The notes under the pieces were generated by a model. The model was not told the origin of the DNA. It saw only the letters and a list, made by a program, of their open reading frames with translations, and ran no database searches. The position numbers and the translations under genes were made by a program. Of a DNA stretch of 64,000 nucleotides, positions 1 to 9,669 are shown piece by piece. Each line of letters starts with the position of its first letter. Within the stretch, counting starts at the first letter, position 1. The stretch comes from Vibrio rhodolitus (GTDB lineage Bacteria; Pseudomonadota; Gammaproteobacteria; Enterobacterales; Vibrionaceae): NCBI RefSeq assembly GCF_003350325.1, contig NZ_QLYZ01000004.1, positions 175,188 to 239,187 of the forward strand, written 5' to 3'.

Positions 1-18
1 CTTTGTTTTACTAGATAA

Positions 19-53
19 TAAAAAGGTAGATGCTTGTACATCTACCTTTTTTG
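19..53. terminator. Bidirectional terminator next to ychJ
   Basis: A perfect 9-bp stem (AGGTAGATG / CATCTACCT) around a 6-base loop, flanked by A-rich sequence on the left and a T run on the right. It can end transcription of ychJ from the right and of a gene left of the window. Confidence 0.8.
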
Positions 54-58
54 TCTAA

Positions 59-565
59 TTATCCGCAGCACTTCTTAAATTTTTTGCCGCTACCGCAAAT
101 ACAAGGATCATTGCGACCAATTTTGAGACTTTGTACCGGTTGTGATAATCGTTCATCTATCGCTGGAAGAAACTCACCATCAATGTAAAACCAAAGTCCT
201 TGTTCGCGTATAAAACGTGAGCGCTCTTCTAAGCAGTACTGCTTTTGCTCTTCATTGAAATACGCTTTGAAAGTGACGAAACCCTCATCATTGTCGGGGC
301 TGTAGTCACTTTCGGTCACTTCTAGATGACTCCAATCGCTATTGACTGAGTCTGCTATTTCTTCTCTTTGCTGTTCGGCATCGCAACTTGGGTGGTAAGT
401 TGCCACTACAAAGTCAACTAAGCCAAGCACATGAGCGCTATAGCGAGCACGCATCAGTTGCTCGGGCGTTATAGCATTTGCGTGGTCATGGTGAATCGGT
501 TGACAGCAGTCATGATAAGCGGAAGCGCTTCCGCAAGGGCACTGGCTCATGGTGTTTAAGCTCAC
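59..565 (-). CDS. ychJ: YchJ family SEC-C motif protein (UPF0225)
   Basis: 168 residues, the usual length for the YchJ/UPF0225 family. The N terminus has a cysteine cluster (CPCGS...CC, about residues 9-21). The C terminus ends in a classic SEC-C zinc-binding motif ([15 protein letters not shown], about 153-167). The SEC-C tail is like that of SecA, where it binds zinc and SecB, but the cellular role of YchJ is not established. The middle part resembles the NTF2-like fold reported for the family. It stands alone between a terminator and the divergent region before the EAL/HDOD gene. The identification is secure; the function is unknown. Confidence 0.9.
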   Translation of the reverse strand: MSLNTMSQCPCGSASAYHDCCQPIHHDHANAITPEQLMRARYSAHVLGLVDFVVATYHPSCDAEQQREEIADSVNSDWSHLEVTESDYSPDNDEGFVTFKAYFNEEQKQYCLEERSRFIREQGLWFYIDGEFLPAIDERLSQPVQSLKIGRNDPCICGSGKKFKKCCG

Positions 566-680
566 TAAAACAGAAATTGTGGTAAGTGTATTGAGCCAAC
601 CCCTTGCAGTAAAGCCCTTATAGCCAGGTCATTCTCGTTCAAGCGAGCACTTTGACTATTTTAGCTAGCACGGGTGGTCG

Positions 681-1898
681 TTAGTGAGTATGAACATCTA
701 ATAGCTCTGCTGTCCAAACCATGGCTTGGTCATAGGCAGCAAAGATGTCGTCTTGTGATAGTTTTAACTTGTTGCCGACTTTTTCCACATGTGCCCACTG
801 CGCACGTTCCAGTGCTTTTGCCAACACCAATAACCCACCTAACGCGCCGCGCTTTTCTAGCAGCGCCAGTTGAATCACCTGATCGATAGGCATCTCTTTA
901 ACGAGTTGCTCAAGCGGGCGATCAAGCAAGCAATCAAGGAGCGAAAACATCCCAGTTAAAAAGGCGTGGCTTGATGAAACTTGAGCGCTGATTTTTCCTG
1001 CCAATAGCTGGCAGAATTTTGCTCGTTGAATTGACAGCGTGTACAAGTAATCAGGCTTGCTATCGTCATTGGCAGCCAGTGCTACCAAAGAGACAAATTT
1101 GCGTAAACGGTCTTCACCCAAATAGACTAACGCTTGATGAAACGAAAGGATCTTGCTGTTTACCGAAGGCGATGAGTTGACATAGGTGAGGAGCTTATAT
1201 GACAGCGTCACATCGCGTGAAATGAGTTTTTCAAGCTGTTGGAAATTAAGTTCGGGTTTGGAGACTTCGGTTAAGAGTTGAATAACCGTCAGCATTGAAG
1301 GGTCTAGTGCTTTTTTCTGAATGATTTCTGGCTTACTAAAAAAGTAGCCTTGAAATAAATCAAACCCTGCTTGTTTGGCAAGTTCGAACTCTTGCATGGT
1401 TTCAACTTTTTCTGCCAGAAACTGCATTTTCGAGCCGCTCATGCGCAGAATAAAACTACGTGCTTGTTCAATAGGAACACTGCGAATATCAAACTTGATG
1501 ATGTCGATATAAGGTAGAAATGCCTGCCAATCGCTGCTTGGTACAAAGTCATCAAGGGCGAGCGTGTAGCCTCGCTGCTTTAAGTCTTTAACCACATTAA
1601 GTAGCTCGGTGGTTGGTGGGCAATCTTCAAGGATCTCAATCACCATTTTACTGGGTGGAAACAGGCTAGGGATGTCGTCAATTAAGCTTTGATAAGGGAA
1701 ATTGATAAAACCGATCAAATCACCCAAGGTGTCTTGTTTGGTCGTTAATATGTGATCAGACAATAAACGAATGGTTGCCAAATCGGCATCAATGTCGGGA
1801 AAACTATTTTGTGGACTGTCGCGAAACAGCAGTTCATAACCGATGGTTTGTTTATCCACGTCCATGATCGGTTGGCGTGCGAAATAGGAATACTTCAA
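681..1898 (-). CDS. EAL-HDOD signalling protein with degenerate EAL domain
   Basis: 405 residues in the YuxH-like EAL-HDOD layout: an EAL domain at about 1-200 and an HDOD domain at about 205-390. The EAL signature reads YELLFR, and the later motifs appear as DDFVPS, IKFDIR, AEKVE and QGYFFSKP. The DDF glycine region and the KID motif are altered, so cyclic-di-GMP hydrolysis looks unlikely; the domain may bind c-di-GMP or a partner instead. HDOD domains are non-catalytic relatives of HD hydrolases found in signalling proteins. Monocistronic by spacing. The family call is firm; the output is unknown. Confidence 0.88.
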   Translation of the reverse strand: MKYSYFARQPIMDVDKQTIGYELLFRDSPQNSFPDIDADLATIRLLSDHILTTKQDTLGDLIGFINFPYQSLIDDIPSLFPPSKMVIEILEDCPPTTELLNVVKDLKQRGYTLALDDFVPSSDWQAFLPYIDIIKFDIRSVPIEQARSFILRMSGSKMQFLAEKVETMQEFELAKQAGFDLFQGYFFSKPEIIQKKALDPSMLTVIQLLTEVSKPELNFQQLEKLISRDVTLSYKLLTYVNSSPSVNSKILSFHQALVYLGEDRLRKFVSLVALAANDDSKPDYLYTLSIQRAKFCQLLAGKISAQVSSSHAFLTGMFSLLDCLLDRPLEQLVKEMPIDQVIQLALLEKRGALGGLLVLAKALERAQWAHVEKVGNKLKLSQDDIFAAYDQAMVWTAELLDVHTH

Positions 1899-1977
1899 AT
1901 CTACATCAACTCTTTGCTTATCACGAGAGATGATAGTGGGCGAGATAAGTTTTGCTATGAACTACTTCAAACTCCCG

Positions 1978-2709
1978 TTATTCACTAGGGAATGGGCGTG
2001 CTTGTAAACTGAAATTATTCGCGTCAAAGCACAAAATTGAGCCTTGCTCGTACCAATCTCCTAGTACAATGCGGGTCATTTCTTGGTCTGCGACTGAAAA
2101 AGTATGTACATTAGGACGGTGAGTATGACCATGAATCATCAAGTCCACCTTATGCTCAAGCATCACCTTTTCGACTTCACTTTGCGTCACATCCATAATG
2201 GTCAGTGATTTGCTTTTCTTCGTGTCGCGAGCATCCGATTGAATTTTGCGTACAATCGGCGTTTTAATTGCCATTGGTAGGCGATTGAAGAGCCACTGCA
2301 GCCATGGCTGATTGACCTTGGCGCGAAAAGCAAGGTATTGAACATCTTCGGTGCACAGTGTGTCGCCGTGCAAAATGACAGCGTTGCGTCCGTAGAGATT
2401 AATCACGGTTTCATCGCCTAACAAGCTTACTCCGGTTTGTTTGGCGAAGCGTTTACCAACCAAAAAATCGCGATTGCCTTTGGTGAAAAAGCAAGGGACA
2501 CCGGCGTCAGTCAGTTGCTTAAATTCGTTGCGAATTTGAGCGGCAAAGTCACTGTTATCGTCGTCACCAATCCAAAAATCGAACAGGTCACCAAGCACGT
2601 AAAGCGCATCGGCGTGGATTGCTTCGGTGCGCATAAAATGTTCAAAGCAAGCGTTGATCTCTGGGGTATTTGGCGACAAATGTAGGTCGGAAATAAATAG
2701 TGTGGTCAT
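1978..2709 (-). CDS. lpxH: UDP-2,3-diacylglucosamine diphosphatase LpxH
   Basis: 243 residues, full family length. LpxH is a peripheral inner-membrane calcineurin-like phosphoesterase that hydrolyses UDP-2,3-diacylglucosamine to lipid X and UMP in lipid A synthesis. The metal ligands are visible in order: D8 and H10 (SDLHLS), D41 (LGDLFDFW), N78 (GNRD), H113 (LHGD), and H191/H193/H195 (HGHTHRP). It lies 46 bases downstream of ppiB on the same strand, with a terminator-like hairpin between them, so coupling with ppiB is partial at most. ppiB next to lpxH is a common gammaproteobacterial arrangement. Confidence 0.96.
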   Translation of the reverse strand: MTTLFISDLHLSPNTPEINACFEHFMRTEAIHADALYVLGDLFDFWIGDDDNSDFAAQIRNEFKQLTDAGVPCFFTKGNRDFLVGKRFAKQTGVSLLGDETVINLYGRNAVILHGDTLCTEDVQYLAFRAKVNQPWLQWLFNRLPMAIKTPIVRKIQSDARDTKKSKSLTIMDVTQSEVEKVMLEHKVDLMIHGHTHRPNVHTFSVADQEMTRIVLGDWYEQGSILCFDANNFSLQARPFPSE

Positions 2710-2723
2710 AATGCTAACTATAC

Positions 2724-2747
2724 AAAAAAGGGCGCAACGCGCCCTTT
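2724..2747 (-). terminator. Hairpin between ppiB and lpxH
   Basis: Stem AAAGGGCGC / GCGCCCTTT with a 3-base loop, followed on the minus strand by a run of T. It sits directly after ppiB and before lpxH, and could attenuate read-through. Confidence 0.75.
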
Positions 2748-2755
2748 CATGACGA

Positions 2756-3250
2756 TTATTCTTCGATAGTCGTACCAGTGATTACCACGTCTTCTAGTGG
2801 TACATCTTGGTGCATGCCGTAAGAACCAGTGCTCACGCCTTTGATTTGGTTAACAACGTCCATGCCTTCAACTACTTCAGCAAACACACAGTAACCCCAA
2901 CCATCTAGGCTTTCGCTACGGAAGTCTAGGAATGTGTTGTTGTTTACGTTGATGAAGAACTGAGAGCTCGCTGAATGCGGTTCCATAGTACGAGCCATAG
3001 CAAGTGTACCCACTTTGTTGCTTAGACCGTTGTTTGCTTCGTTTTTGATTGGTGCACGAGTCGCCTTTTCACGAAGACCAGACTCCATACCGCCACCTTG
3101 AATCATGAAACCATCGATAACACGGTGGAATAGCGTGTTGTCGTAGAAACCATCACGGCAGTACTGTAGAAAGTTTGCGCTTGTTTCTGGTGCATTTTCA
3201 GTATCTAGTTTTACTTTGATGTCACCAAAATTAGTGTGAAGGGTGATCAT
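2756..3250 (-). CDS. ppiB: Peptidyl-prolyl cis-trans isomerase B (cyclophilin)
   Basis: 164 residues, a single cytoplasmic cyclophilin domain with no signal peptide, as in E. coli PpiB. It catalyses cis-trans isomerisation of Xaa-Pro bonds during folding. Core cyclophilin motifs are present: [14 protein letters not shown] around residues 41-54 (substrate Arg and Phe), and the SQFFIN segment around 95-100. Divergent from cysS across about 200 bases that must hold both promoters. The ppiB/cysS divergent pair is conserved in enterobacteria and vibrios. Confidence 0.96.
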   Translation of the reverse strand: MITLHTNFGDIKVKLDTENAPETSANFLQYCRDGFYDNTLFHRVIDGFMIQGGGMESGLREKATRAPIKNEANNGLSNKVGTLAMARTMEPHSASSQFFINVNNNTFLDFRSESLDGWGYCVFAEVVEGMDVVNQIKGVSTGSYGMHQDVPLEDVVITGTTIEE

Positions 3251-3453
3251 GATTATATCCTTAACCTATGTTTTTGATTTGAGCGTAAGATTCTAACTTA
3301 ACTTTTCTGACATTCATACGCGAAAAGCAGTGAATCAGACTTGAGTATAGGTGTTAATGATGGCTTTTTGAGCGTTTGAGGGATTACCTAAACAGGCGCT
3401 TGTTGATATACTGAGACACTATTTTATTTCAGCCAAAATGAAGCACAGAGATC

Positions 3454-4836
3454 ATGTTAAAAATATATAACACACTCACAAGACAGAAAGAGGAATTCAA
3501 ACCAATCAATGCTGGCAAAGTCGGCATGTACGTCTGTGGGGTAACCATTTACGATCTCTGTCATATTGGTCATGGTCGTACCTTCGTCTCTTTTGATGTG
3601 GTATCTCGCTATCTACGTTACCTAGGTTACGATTTGACGTTTGTTCGTAACATCACGGATATCGATGACAAAATCATCAAGCGCGCGAACGAGAATGGTG
3701 AAACGTGTGATTCACTAACAGAGCGTCTGATCGGTGAAATGCACGCTGACTTTGATGCACTAAACATGAAACGCCCAGACGTTGAACCACGCGCAACTCA
3801 GTTTATTCAAGAGATCATTGACCTAGTTGAAAAGCTGATCGAGCGCGGCTTTGCCTACGTTGCTGACAACGGTGACGTAATGTTTGAAGTTGGTAAGTTT
3901 GACGAATACGGCAAGCTGTCTAAGCAAGATCTTGAGCAGCTACAAGCAGGCGCACGTGTTGATATTGAAACAGCAAAACGCAGTCCGTTAGATTTCGTAC
4001 TGTGGAAAATGTCTAAACCAGGTGAGCCAACATGGGAATCGCCATGGGGCGCTGGTCGTCCAGGTTGGCACATCGAATGTTCAGCGATGAACTCATCAAT
4101 CCTAGGTAACCATTTTGATATTCATGGTGGCGGTTCAGATCTACAGTTCCCTCACCATGAAAACGAAATTGCTCAGTCATGCTGTGCGCACGACACTCAG
4201 TATGTAAATACTTGGATGCACAGCGGCATGGTAATGGTTGATAAAGAGAAGATGTCTAAGTCTCTAGGTAACTTCTTTACTATTCGTGATGTGTTAGGTC
4301 ACTACGATGCAGAGACGGTTCGCTACTTCCTGATGTCTGGTCACTACCGTAGCCAGCTAAACTACAGTGAAGAAAACCTAAACCAAGCGCGAGCATCACT
4401 AGAGCGTCTATACACATCTCTACGTGGTCTGGATCTAACTGTTGCACCTGCTGGTGGCGAAGAGTACCTAACTCGCTTTACTGAAGCGATGAACGATGAC
4501 TTCAACACGCCAGAAGCCTACTCAGTGCTGTTTGATATGGCGCGCGAAATCAACCGTCTGAAGACAGAAAACCTTGAGCAAGCAAGCGCACTAGGTGCTC
4601 TAATGCGTGAGCTAGCAGACGTGATTGGTATTTTGCATCAAGAGCCAGAGGCGTTCCTAAAAGGCGACGCAGGCAGCGACGATGAAGTCGCAGAAATCGA
4701 AGCGCTAATTAAACTACGCAACGATTCTCGCGCAGCAAAAGACTGGGCGAACGCTGATATGGCGCGCGACAAGCTCAATGAAATGGGTATTGTGCTGGAA
4801 GATGGTGCGGAAGGTACAACCTGGCGTCGCAAATAG
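3454..4836 (+). CDS. cysS: Cysteinyl-tRNA synthetase
   Basis: 460 residues, class I aminoacyl-tRNA synthetase that charges tRNA-Cys. HIGH motif at 37-40 preceded by the zinc-ligand Cys28 (CGVTIYD), WHIECSAM zinc-site segment near 205-212, HHENE near 235, and KMSKS near 265. The C-terminal anticodon-binding region ends in WRRK. The start at 3454 fits the conserved N terminus [11 protein letters not shown] long inverted-repeat element begins two bases after the stop codon. Confidence 0.98.
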   Translation: MLKIYNTLTRQKEEFKPINAGKVGMYVCGVTIYDLCHIGHGRTFVSFDVVSRYLRYLGYDLTFVRNITDIDDKIIKRANENGETCDSLTERLIGEMHADFDALNMKRPDVEPRATQFIQEIIDLVEKLIERGFAYVADNGDVMFEVGKFDEYGKLSKQDLEQLQAGARVDIETAKRSPLDFVLWKMSKPGEPTWESPWGAGRPGWHIECSAMNSSILGNHFDIHGGGSDLQFPHHENEIAQSCCAHDTQYVNTWMHSGMVMVDKEKMSKSLGNFFTIRDVLGHYDAETVRYFLMSGHYRSQLNYSEENLNQARASLERLYTSLRGLDLTVAPAGGEEYLTRFTEAMNDDFNTPEAYSVLFDMAREINRLKTENLEQASALGALMRELADVIGILHQEPEAFLKGDAGSDDEVAEIEALIKLRNDSRAAKDWANADMARDKLNEMGIVLEDGAEGTTWRRK

Positions 4837-4838
4837 AG

Positions 4839-5001
4839 ATACCAATACAATCAACTGATTGTTCATTCTTTCTGGTTAAAATCGCTGATAACGGCGTTAT
4901 AGACCTTGAAGTTAGCACCACTAACTCGCTGCGGTCTATGCCTTGTTCTAAGCGATTTTTACTGCGAAATTTGATGAACACTCAGTCAATGGTACTGGTA
5001 T
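4839..5001. repeat. 163-bp imperfect palindromic intergenic element
   Basis: The outer arms match with few mismatches: ATACCAATACAATCAACTGA at the left reads as the reverse complement of the right end (…TCAATGGTACTGGTAT). Inner arms pair AAAATCGCTGATAACGGCGT with its partner in GGTCTATGCCTTGTTCTAAGCG, and the centre closes with GTTAG-CACCA-CTAAC. The whole element can fold into one long hairpin. Layout and size resemble ERIC-like or MITE-like elements, but I do not recognise the ERIC consensus. It follows cysS and would be transcribed with it. Confidence 0.75.
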
Positions 5002-5024
5002 AAACGCCCTTCTTGATGTTGTAG

Positions 5025-5093
5025 ATGAAACTAATGAAAGTAAGTAGTTGGTCCTTCTTAGCGGTGTTGCTTGCAGCATCAAGCAGCGAATAG
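5025..5093 (+). CDS. Candidate 22-residue peptide with signal-like core
   Basis: A short open frame (MKLMKVSS…AASSSE) with two lysines followed by a hydrophobic stretch (FLAVLLAA) and small residues, like a truncated signal peptide. No convincing Shine-Dalgarno sequence precedes it. A strong terminator follows 16 bases after the stop, so the stretch is likely transcribed and ended here. It may be a real small membrane or leader peptide, a gene remnant, or chance. It does not match anything I recognise. Confidence 0.25.
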   Translation: MKLMKVSSWSFLAVLLAASSSE

Positions 5094-5109
5094 ATAAAGC
5101 AAATTTTTA

Positions 5110-5133
5110 GGGCTGAGTTGTCAGCCCTTTTTT
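5110..5133 (+). terminator. Terminator upstream of tdk
   Basis: Stem GGGCTGA / TCAGCCC with loop GTTG, followed by six T. It ends cysS or small-RNA transcription 24 bases before the tdk start. Confidence 0.88.
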
Positions 5134-5157
5134 CTAAATTTTTACGGGAATCTCTCT

Positions 5158-5736
5158 GTGGCACAGATGTACTTCTATTACTCAGCGATGAACGCTGGGA
5201 AATCTACCACGCTTCTACAATCATCGTTTAACTATCAAGAGCGTGGTATGAATCCACTGATCTTTACCGCTGCATTAGATAATCGTTACGGTGTTGGTAA
5301 AGTGAGCTCTCGAATTGGTTTACAGTCTGAAGCGCACTTATTCCAAGCAGAGACGGATCTGTTTAAAGCGATTGCAGAACTGAATGAACAAGAAAAACGC
5401 CACTGTATTCTAATTGATGAGTGTCAGTTTCTGTCGAAAGAGCAGGTTTATCAATTAACGGAAGTGGTCGATAAGCTGCATATTCCAGTATTGTGTTACG
5501 GTTTACGCACAGACTTTTTGGGTGAGCTGTTTGAAGGCAGTAAATACCTACTGTCTTGGGCGGATAAATTGGTAGAACTTAAAACCATCTGTCATTGTGG
5601 TCGCAAAGCGAACATGGTGATCCGCACTGATAAAGACGGTAATGCAATTAAAGAGGGTGACCAAGTTGCGATTGGTGGCAATGACCGCTACGTTTCGGTC
5701 TGCCGTCAGCACTATAAAGAAGCGCTTGGTAAATAG
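5158..5736 (+). CDS. tdk: Thymidine kinase (type II)
   Basis: 192 residues, a cytosolic type II thymidine kinase that phosphorylates thymidine in pyrimidine salvage. The P-loop is SAMNAGKST (9-17), the DECQF segment (about 88-92) is the Walker B/catalytic region, and the C-terminal lid carries the zinc-binding cysteines (CHCG, then VCRQH). The GTG start at 5158 has GGGA 9 bases upstream; an ATG three codons later is the alternative. It has its own promoter region after the preceding terminator. Confidence 0.97.
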   Translation: MAQMYFYYSAMNAGKSTTLLQSSFNYQERGMNPLIFTAALDNRYGVGKVSSRIGLQSEAHLFQAETDLFKAIAELNEQEKRHCILIDECQFLSKEQVYQLTEVVDKLHIPVLCYGLRTDFLGELFEGSKYLLSWADKLVELKTICHCGRKANMVIRTDKDGNAIKEGDQVAIGGNDRYVSVCRQHYKEALGK

Positions 5737-5764
5737 GCTAGGTTGCTAGCCAAATCACAGGTAC

Positions 5765-5795
5765 AAAAAACGGAGCCATTTGGCTCCGTTTTTTG
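5765..5795. terminator. Bidirectional terminator between tdk and infA
   Basis: AAAAAACGGAGCCA / TGGCTCCGTTTTTT inverted repeat with A and T runs on both sides. It serves the convergent genes tdk (+) and infA (-). Confidence 0.9.
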
Positions 5796-5815
5796 TTGTA
5801 TTCGGTAATCTGAGA

Positions 5816-6034
<219 letters not shown>

Positions 6035-6115
6035 CTAATCCTCTTTAAATAAATGGGCGTTTTTATCAGGTGTGATCAGCTGATAAAAATGAATTAAGCA
6101 AAGTTGGGGCGTATT

Positions 6116-6814
6116 CTACCCTCGCCAAGACTGATTTACTAGCCTTTGATGAGGATGAAAGCGGACTTTGTAATTCATCGCCGGACATTCATCTATCTGA
6201 TAGCCAAGATAGAGCCACTGTTTTCCTTGCTGACGGCAGTATTCGAGTTGCAACAATACTCCCAGTGTACCAAGCGATAACGGATGGTCGGGGTCAAAGA
6301 AAGTGTAGAATGCACTCATGCTGTTAGACAAAATATCGGTCACCGCAATGCCGATTAACTTTTCATCTTCATAGAGATGCATGTATTGCGTGTTGAGCCA
6401 GTTGCAGTGGGTAAATTGCTCAAAGCTCTGCCTATTAGGTGGGTACATAGAGCCATGTTGATGGCGCGATTCAATATAGCGAGCGTAGAGCGTAAACCAA
6501 TCGCTATCTAATTCTTCTTTTAGTTGCCAGCTAATTGTTTTGCCTTTACTTAACAAACGCTTTTGGCTGCGTGTGGCTTTAAATTGCTGAGCGGAAACTC
6601 GAATCGGCTCGCAGGCGTTGCATTGCTCGCACAAAGGCTTGTAGATGGTATCGCCGCTGCGACGAAAACCATTAGCCAGCAGCACCTCGTAATTGGATGA
6701 GCTGTGCAGGGTAGGATCAAGCGCAACTGCAACCCGCTCTTGGCGACCCGGGAGGTAGCTACAAGGGTGGTTATCTGTCAGTCCGATCCGGATGTGTTGT
6801 AAGTCCGAGCTCAT
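6116..6814 (-). CDS. bpt: Aspartate/glutamate leucyltransferase Bpt
   Basis: 232 residues, Bpt/Ate family. It transfers leucine from Leu-tRNA to N-terminal Asp or Glu, creating a degron for ClpS-ClpAP. The N terminus contains the cysteine pair region CEQCNAC, and the C-terminal GNAT-like part has the conserved LYLGYQIDECPAMNYK segment. It overlaps the end of aat by four bases (ATGA), so the two are translationally coupled. With Aat it forms the bacterial N-degron branch for acidic and basic N termini. Confidence 0.95.
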   Translation of the reverse strand: MSSDLQHIRIGLTDNHPCSYLPGRQERVAVALDPTLHSSSNYEVLLANGFRRSGDTIYKPLCEQCNACEPIRVSAQQFKATRSQKRLLSKGKTISWQLKEELDSDWFTLYARYIESRHQHGSMYPPNRQSFEQFTHCNWLNTQYMHLYEDEKLIGIAVTDILSNSMSAFYTFFDPDHPLSLGTLGVLLQLEYCRQQGKQWLYLGYQIDECPAMNYKVRFHPHQRLVNQSWRG

Positions 6815-7533
6815 TTTTGCTCCTCAACTGGAGATGCAAGCCATTGCGGTAGAAAGCACTGTTTATTAACAGCTTCTTGTCTTAATGATAGCAGGCTTTT
6901 AATAAAATCCTCGCGCGGCAATTCAAACGCACCTAATGATTGTGTGTGATCATTAAGTACTTGGCAATCAATAAGCTGCCCGCCATGGTGTTCAAAGTGA
7001 TGGCAAAAATACCACAGGGCGATCTTTGAAGCGTTAGTTTGCAAACTGAACATTGACTCACCACAAAACAGTTGCCCCACCGAGATGCCATACAGACCGC
7101 CAATCAACACATCTTCTTTCCACACCTCCACCGAATGACTATGTCCAAGAGCGTGAAGCTGCTTGTAGGCTGCGCGCATTTCTGGGCTTAGCCAAGTTTC
7201 TTTTGCGCTACGCAGCGCCGCACATTGATCAATCACTTGGTCAAATGCTTGGTTGATGCTCACTCGATATTGATGTTTGCGCTGAAACTTTTTGACACTT
7301 CTCGCTGGTTTGAAGGTCTTAGGATCAAACACTGCTCGCGGAGAAGGGCTCCACCATAAAATTGGCTCGCCAGGTCCGTACCATGGAAAGATGCCATTGT
7401 GGTAAGCTGTAAGTAAACGTGCAACTGACAGATCACCTCCAAAAGCAAGCAGACCATTTGGATCTTCTAACGCCTCAAAAGGGGAAGGGAAGCTTAAGTT
7501 TTCACTGTCGAGTTCTGTCAGATATATCGCCAT
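6811..7533 (-). CDS. aat: Leucyl/phenylalanyl-tRNA-protein transferase Aat
   Basis: About 240 residues from the chosen ATG at 7533 (MAIYLTELDSENLSFPSP), which matches the family N terminus. The open frame extends 40 codons further upstream, but that stretch has no family similarity and would overlap the divergent gene at 7550. Aat attaches Leu or Phe to N-terminal Lys or Arg for ClpS-dependent degradation. Typical motifs are GLLAFGGDLS, GIFPWY and WWSPSPRAV. First gene of the aat-bpt unit. No strong Shine-Dalgarno is visible for this start. Confidence 0.95.
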   Translation of the reverse strand: MAIYLTELDSENLSFPSPFEALEDPNGLLAFGGDLSVARLLTAYHNGIFPWYGPGEPILWWSPSPRAVFDPKTFKPARSVKKFQRKHQYRVSINQAFDQVIDQCAALRSAKETWLSPEMRAAYKQLHALGHSHSVEVWKEDVLIGGLYGISVGQLFCGESMFSLQTNASKIALWYFCHHFEHHGGQLIDCQVLNDHTQSLGAFELPREDFIKSLLSLRQEAVNKQCFLPQWLASPVEEQK

Positions 7534-7549
7534 CAGAGGAGTCAGGTTT

Positions 7550-8008
7550 ATGTTGAAGAAGTGGGTATGGATATTATTGATTTTTCCACTGTTTGCCAAT
7601 GCAGCATACCAACGTAATGTTGCGCGCCCAGTTAATGAAGTGGTGTTTGGCAAAGTAGATTCAGTGCGCTACATGACGCAGCAAGATATTGTTAAAGCGG
7701 AAAGTAACGGCTGGGAAACCTTTTTAGGTGCGGTTGTCGGCGGCGTGATCGGCAATCAGTTTGGTGGTGGTACGGGGCGTGAAGTCGCGACTGCCGTTGG
7801 CGCTGTTGCCGGCGCAAGTGTAGCGCGCAATCGAGCCAATCAGAGTTATCGCGTTGAGTATCGCTTAGTGGAATTATTGATCCAAACCGAAGACAAGCGG
7901 TTGATTAATGTGATTCAAGATGTGGATAGCAACATGATCTTCCAGCGCGGTGATCGTGTTCGTATTCTCTACTTTAATGATGGGGTTAGAGTCGATAAAG
8001 AATACTAA
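7550..8008 (+). CDS. Glycine-zipper envelope protein (SlyB/2TM-like)
   Basis: 152 residues. A type I signal peptide (about 1-18, cleavage after ANA) is followed by a glycine-zipper segment at about 55-80 (GAVVGGVIGNQFGGGTGRE…GAVAGASVA), typical of the glycine zipper 2TM domain in outer-membrane and periplasmic proteins such as SlyB. There is no lipobox Cys, so it is not a SlyB-type lipoprotein. AGAGGAG upstream gives a good ribosome site. It is divergent from aat with 16 bases between start codons. The molecular role is unknown. Confidence 0.82.
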   Translation: MLKKWVWILLIFPLFANAAYQRNVARPVNEVVFGKVDSVRYMTQQDIVKAESNGWETFLGAVVGGVIGNQFGGGTGREVATAVGAVAGASVARNRANQSYRVEYRLVELLIQTEDKRLINVIQDVDSNMIFQRGDRVRILYFNDGVRVDKEY

Positions 8009-8057
8009 TAACAACCTTAAAAACGCTATTTAATTTGCCTATCGGCTAATTCGAGCT

Positions 8058-8080
8058 AAAACCAGATTAGGTCTGGTTTT
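8058..8080 (+). terminator. Terminator after the glycine-zipper gene
   Basis: Stem AAAACCAGA / TCTGGTTTT with a 5-base loop, about 50 bases after the stop and before the aroA promoter region. Confidence 0.6.
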
Positions 8081-8165
8081 ACTCACACTTTTTCGATAGT
8101 CTGAAGCGATGAAGAATTTTTCATCGCTCCTATGGAAGAGTGCGAGCAAGGAATAGTAGTTTTTA

Positions 8166-9449
8166 ATGGAAAGCCTTACGTTACAACCAATCAATAAAGT
8201 CGATGGTGAGGTCAACTTACCGGGTTCAAAAAGTGTCTCAAACCGCGCGCTGCTGTTAGCTGCTTTAGCGAAAGGCACAACACGTCTAACCAACCTTCTT
8301 GATAGTGACGACATTCGTCATATGCTTAATGCGCTAACTAAGTTAGGCGTTAACTACACGCTATCAGCTGATAAAACAGTGTGCGAAGTAGAAGGCTTAG
8401 GTGGGGCGTTCCATTCATCTCAAGCACTAGAGCTATTTTTGGGTAATGCCGGTACGGCAATGCGCCCTTTGGCGGCTGCGCTTTGCCTTGGTGAAGGCGA
8501 ATTTGTCTTAACTGGTGAGCCGCGCATGAAAGAGCGCCCAATTGGTCACTTGGTTGATGCGCTGCGTCAAGCGGGTGCGCAAATTGAGTATCTTGAAAAT
8601 GAAAATTTCCCGCCACTTAAGATCATCGGCAGTGGTTTAAATGGTGGTACAGTCGAGATCGATGGTTCGATTTCTAGCCAATTCTTAACCGCATTTTTAA
8701 TGTCAGCACCGCTGGCTCAAGATGATGTCACCATTAAAATTGTCGGTGATTTAGTTTCAAAACCTTATATCGATATCACGCTGCATATTATGGCGCAGTT
8801 TGGTGTTGAGGTAGAAAATCGTAATTACCAAGAGTTCGCCATTAAAGCGGGGCAACAATATGTCGCACCAGGTGATTTCTTAGTTGAAGGTGATGCCTCG
8901 TCGGCTTCTTATTTCTTAGCGGCTGCGGCGATTAAAGGCGGCGAAATCAAAGTTACCGGTATTGGTAAAAACAGTATCCAAGGTGATATTCAATTTGCTG
9001 ATGCGCTTGAAAAAATGGGCGCAGAAATTGAATGGGGTGACGATTACGTTATCTCGCGTGTTGGTCAGCTAAAAGCGGTTGATTTAGACTTTAACCACAT
9101 CCCTGATGCGGCGATGACAATTGCGACTACCGCATTGTTTGCGCAAGGTACGACGGCAATCCGCAACGTGTACAACTGGCGTGTAAAAGAGACCGACCGT
9201 CTAGCAGCAATGGCGACAGAGCTACGCAAAGTAGGCGCAGAAGTAGAAGAAGGGCACGATTACATTATCGTAACTCCTCCTGCGCAACTTAAGCATGCAG
9301 CAATCGATACTTATGATGATCACCGCATGGCAATGTGCTTCTCGCTAGTGGCGCTAAGCGATACACCAGTGACGATCAACGATCCGAAATGTACTTCAAA
9401 AACCTTCCCAGATTATTTTGAGAAGTTGGAATCATTAAGCGTAGCTTAA
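8166..9449 (+). CDS. aroA: 3-phosphoshikimate 1-carboxyvinyltransferase (EPSP synthase)
   Basis: 427 residues. It joins shikimate-3-phosphate and phosphoenolpyruvate in the shikimate pathway, in the cytosol. Signature motifs are present: [18 protein letters not shown] (about 20-37), [11 protein letters not shown] (about 92-102, the PEP site), and [17 protein letters not shown] near 340-356. The conserved glycine of the LGNAGTA motif is intact, as in class I enzymes. It is the likely source of chorismate for the men operon downstream in the window. Confidence 0.98.
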   Translation: MESLTLQPINKVDGEVNLPGSKSVSNRALLLAALAKGTTRLTNLLDSDDIRHMLNALTKLGVNYTLSADKTVCEVEGLGGAFHSSQALELFLGNAGTAMRPLAAALCLGEGEFVLTGEPRMKERPIGHLVDALRQAGAQIEYLENENFPPLKIIGSGLNGGTVEIDGSISSQFLTAFLMSAPLAQDDVTIKIVGDLVSKPYIDITLHIMAQFGVEVENRNYQEFAIKAGQQYVAPGDFLVEGDASSASYFLAAAAIKGGEIKVTGIGKNSIQGDIQFADALEKMGAEIEWGDDYVISRVGQLKAVDLDFNHIPDAAMTIATTALFAQGTTAIRNVYNWRVKETDRLAAMATELRKVGAEVEEGHDYIIVTPPAQLKHAAIDTYDDHRMAMCFSLVALSDTPVTINDPKCTSKTFPDYFEKLESLSVA

Positions 9450-9483
9450 TGATGGAACGCCTTTCGGCTGTGGATGACGGAAC

Positions 9484-9590
9484 GTAAAACGGGGTTTTAC
9501 TTACGGATGACGGATTGATTTTTCCGCATCCCGAAGCAGAGCTATGCTCTGCGGTCCCGCATCTGGGAGTAAAGCAATTGCTTTACGTTC
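9484..9590. repeat. Cluster of short hairpin repeats after aroA
   Basis: Several perfect short inverted repeats in tandem: GTAAAAC-GGG-GTTTTAC (9484-9500), GCAGAGC-TAT-GCTCTGC (9536-9552) and GTAAAGCAATTGCTTTAC (9569-9586). Linker phrases such as CGCATCCCGAAGC and GGAGTAAAGC recur in the second cluster at 9670-9796. This looks like a degenerate intergenic repeat family common between Vibrio genes. Confidence 0.65.
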
Positions 9591-9623
9591 TGATCAAAAG
9601 CAATGAGTTCTGAAATGGAAAAG

Positions 9624-9655
9624 AAAGGCTGACAGTGTGTCAGCCTTTGTTGTTT
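9624..9655 (+). terminator. Terminator for aroA
   Basis: Stem AAAGGCTGACA / TGTCAGCCTTT with loop GTG, followed by T-rich sequence. It lies between the two repeat clusters. Confidence 0.8.
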
Positions 9656-9669
9656 TTGTCATTCCATAG

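Noticed and set aside
674-889. Plus-strand open frame antisense to the EAL-HDOD gene
   Set aside because: Fully contained in a real minus-strand gene and without recognisable features; the same applies to many antisense frames in cysS, topA and mukB.
6811-7653. Longer 280-residue version of Aat
   Set aside because: The extra 40 N-terminal residues have no family similarity and overlap the divergent gene; the ATG at 7533 gives the conserved N terminus.
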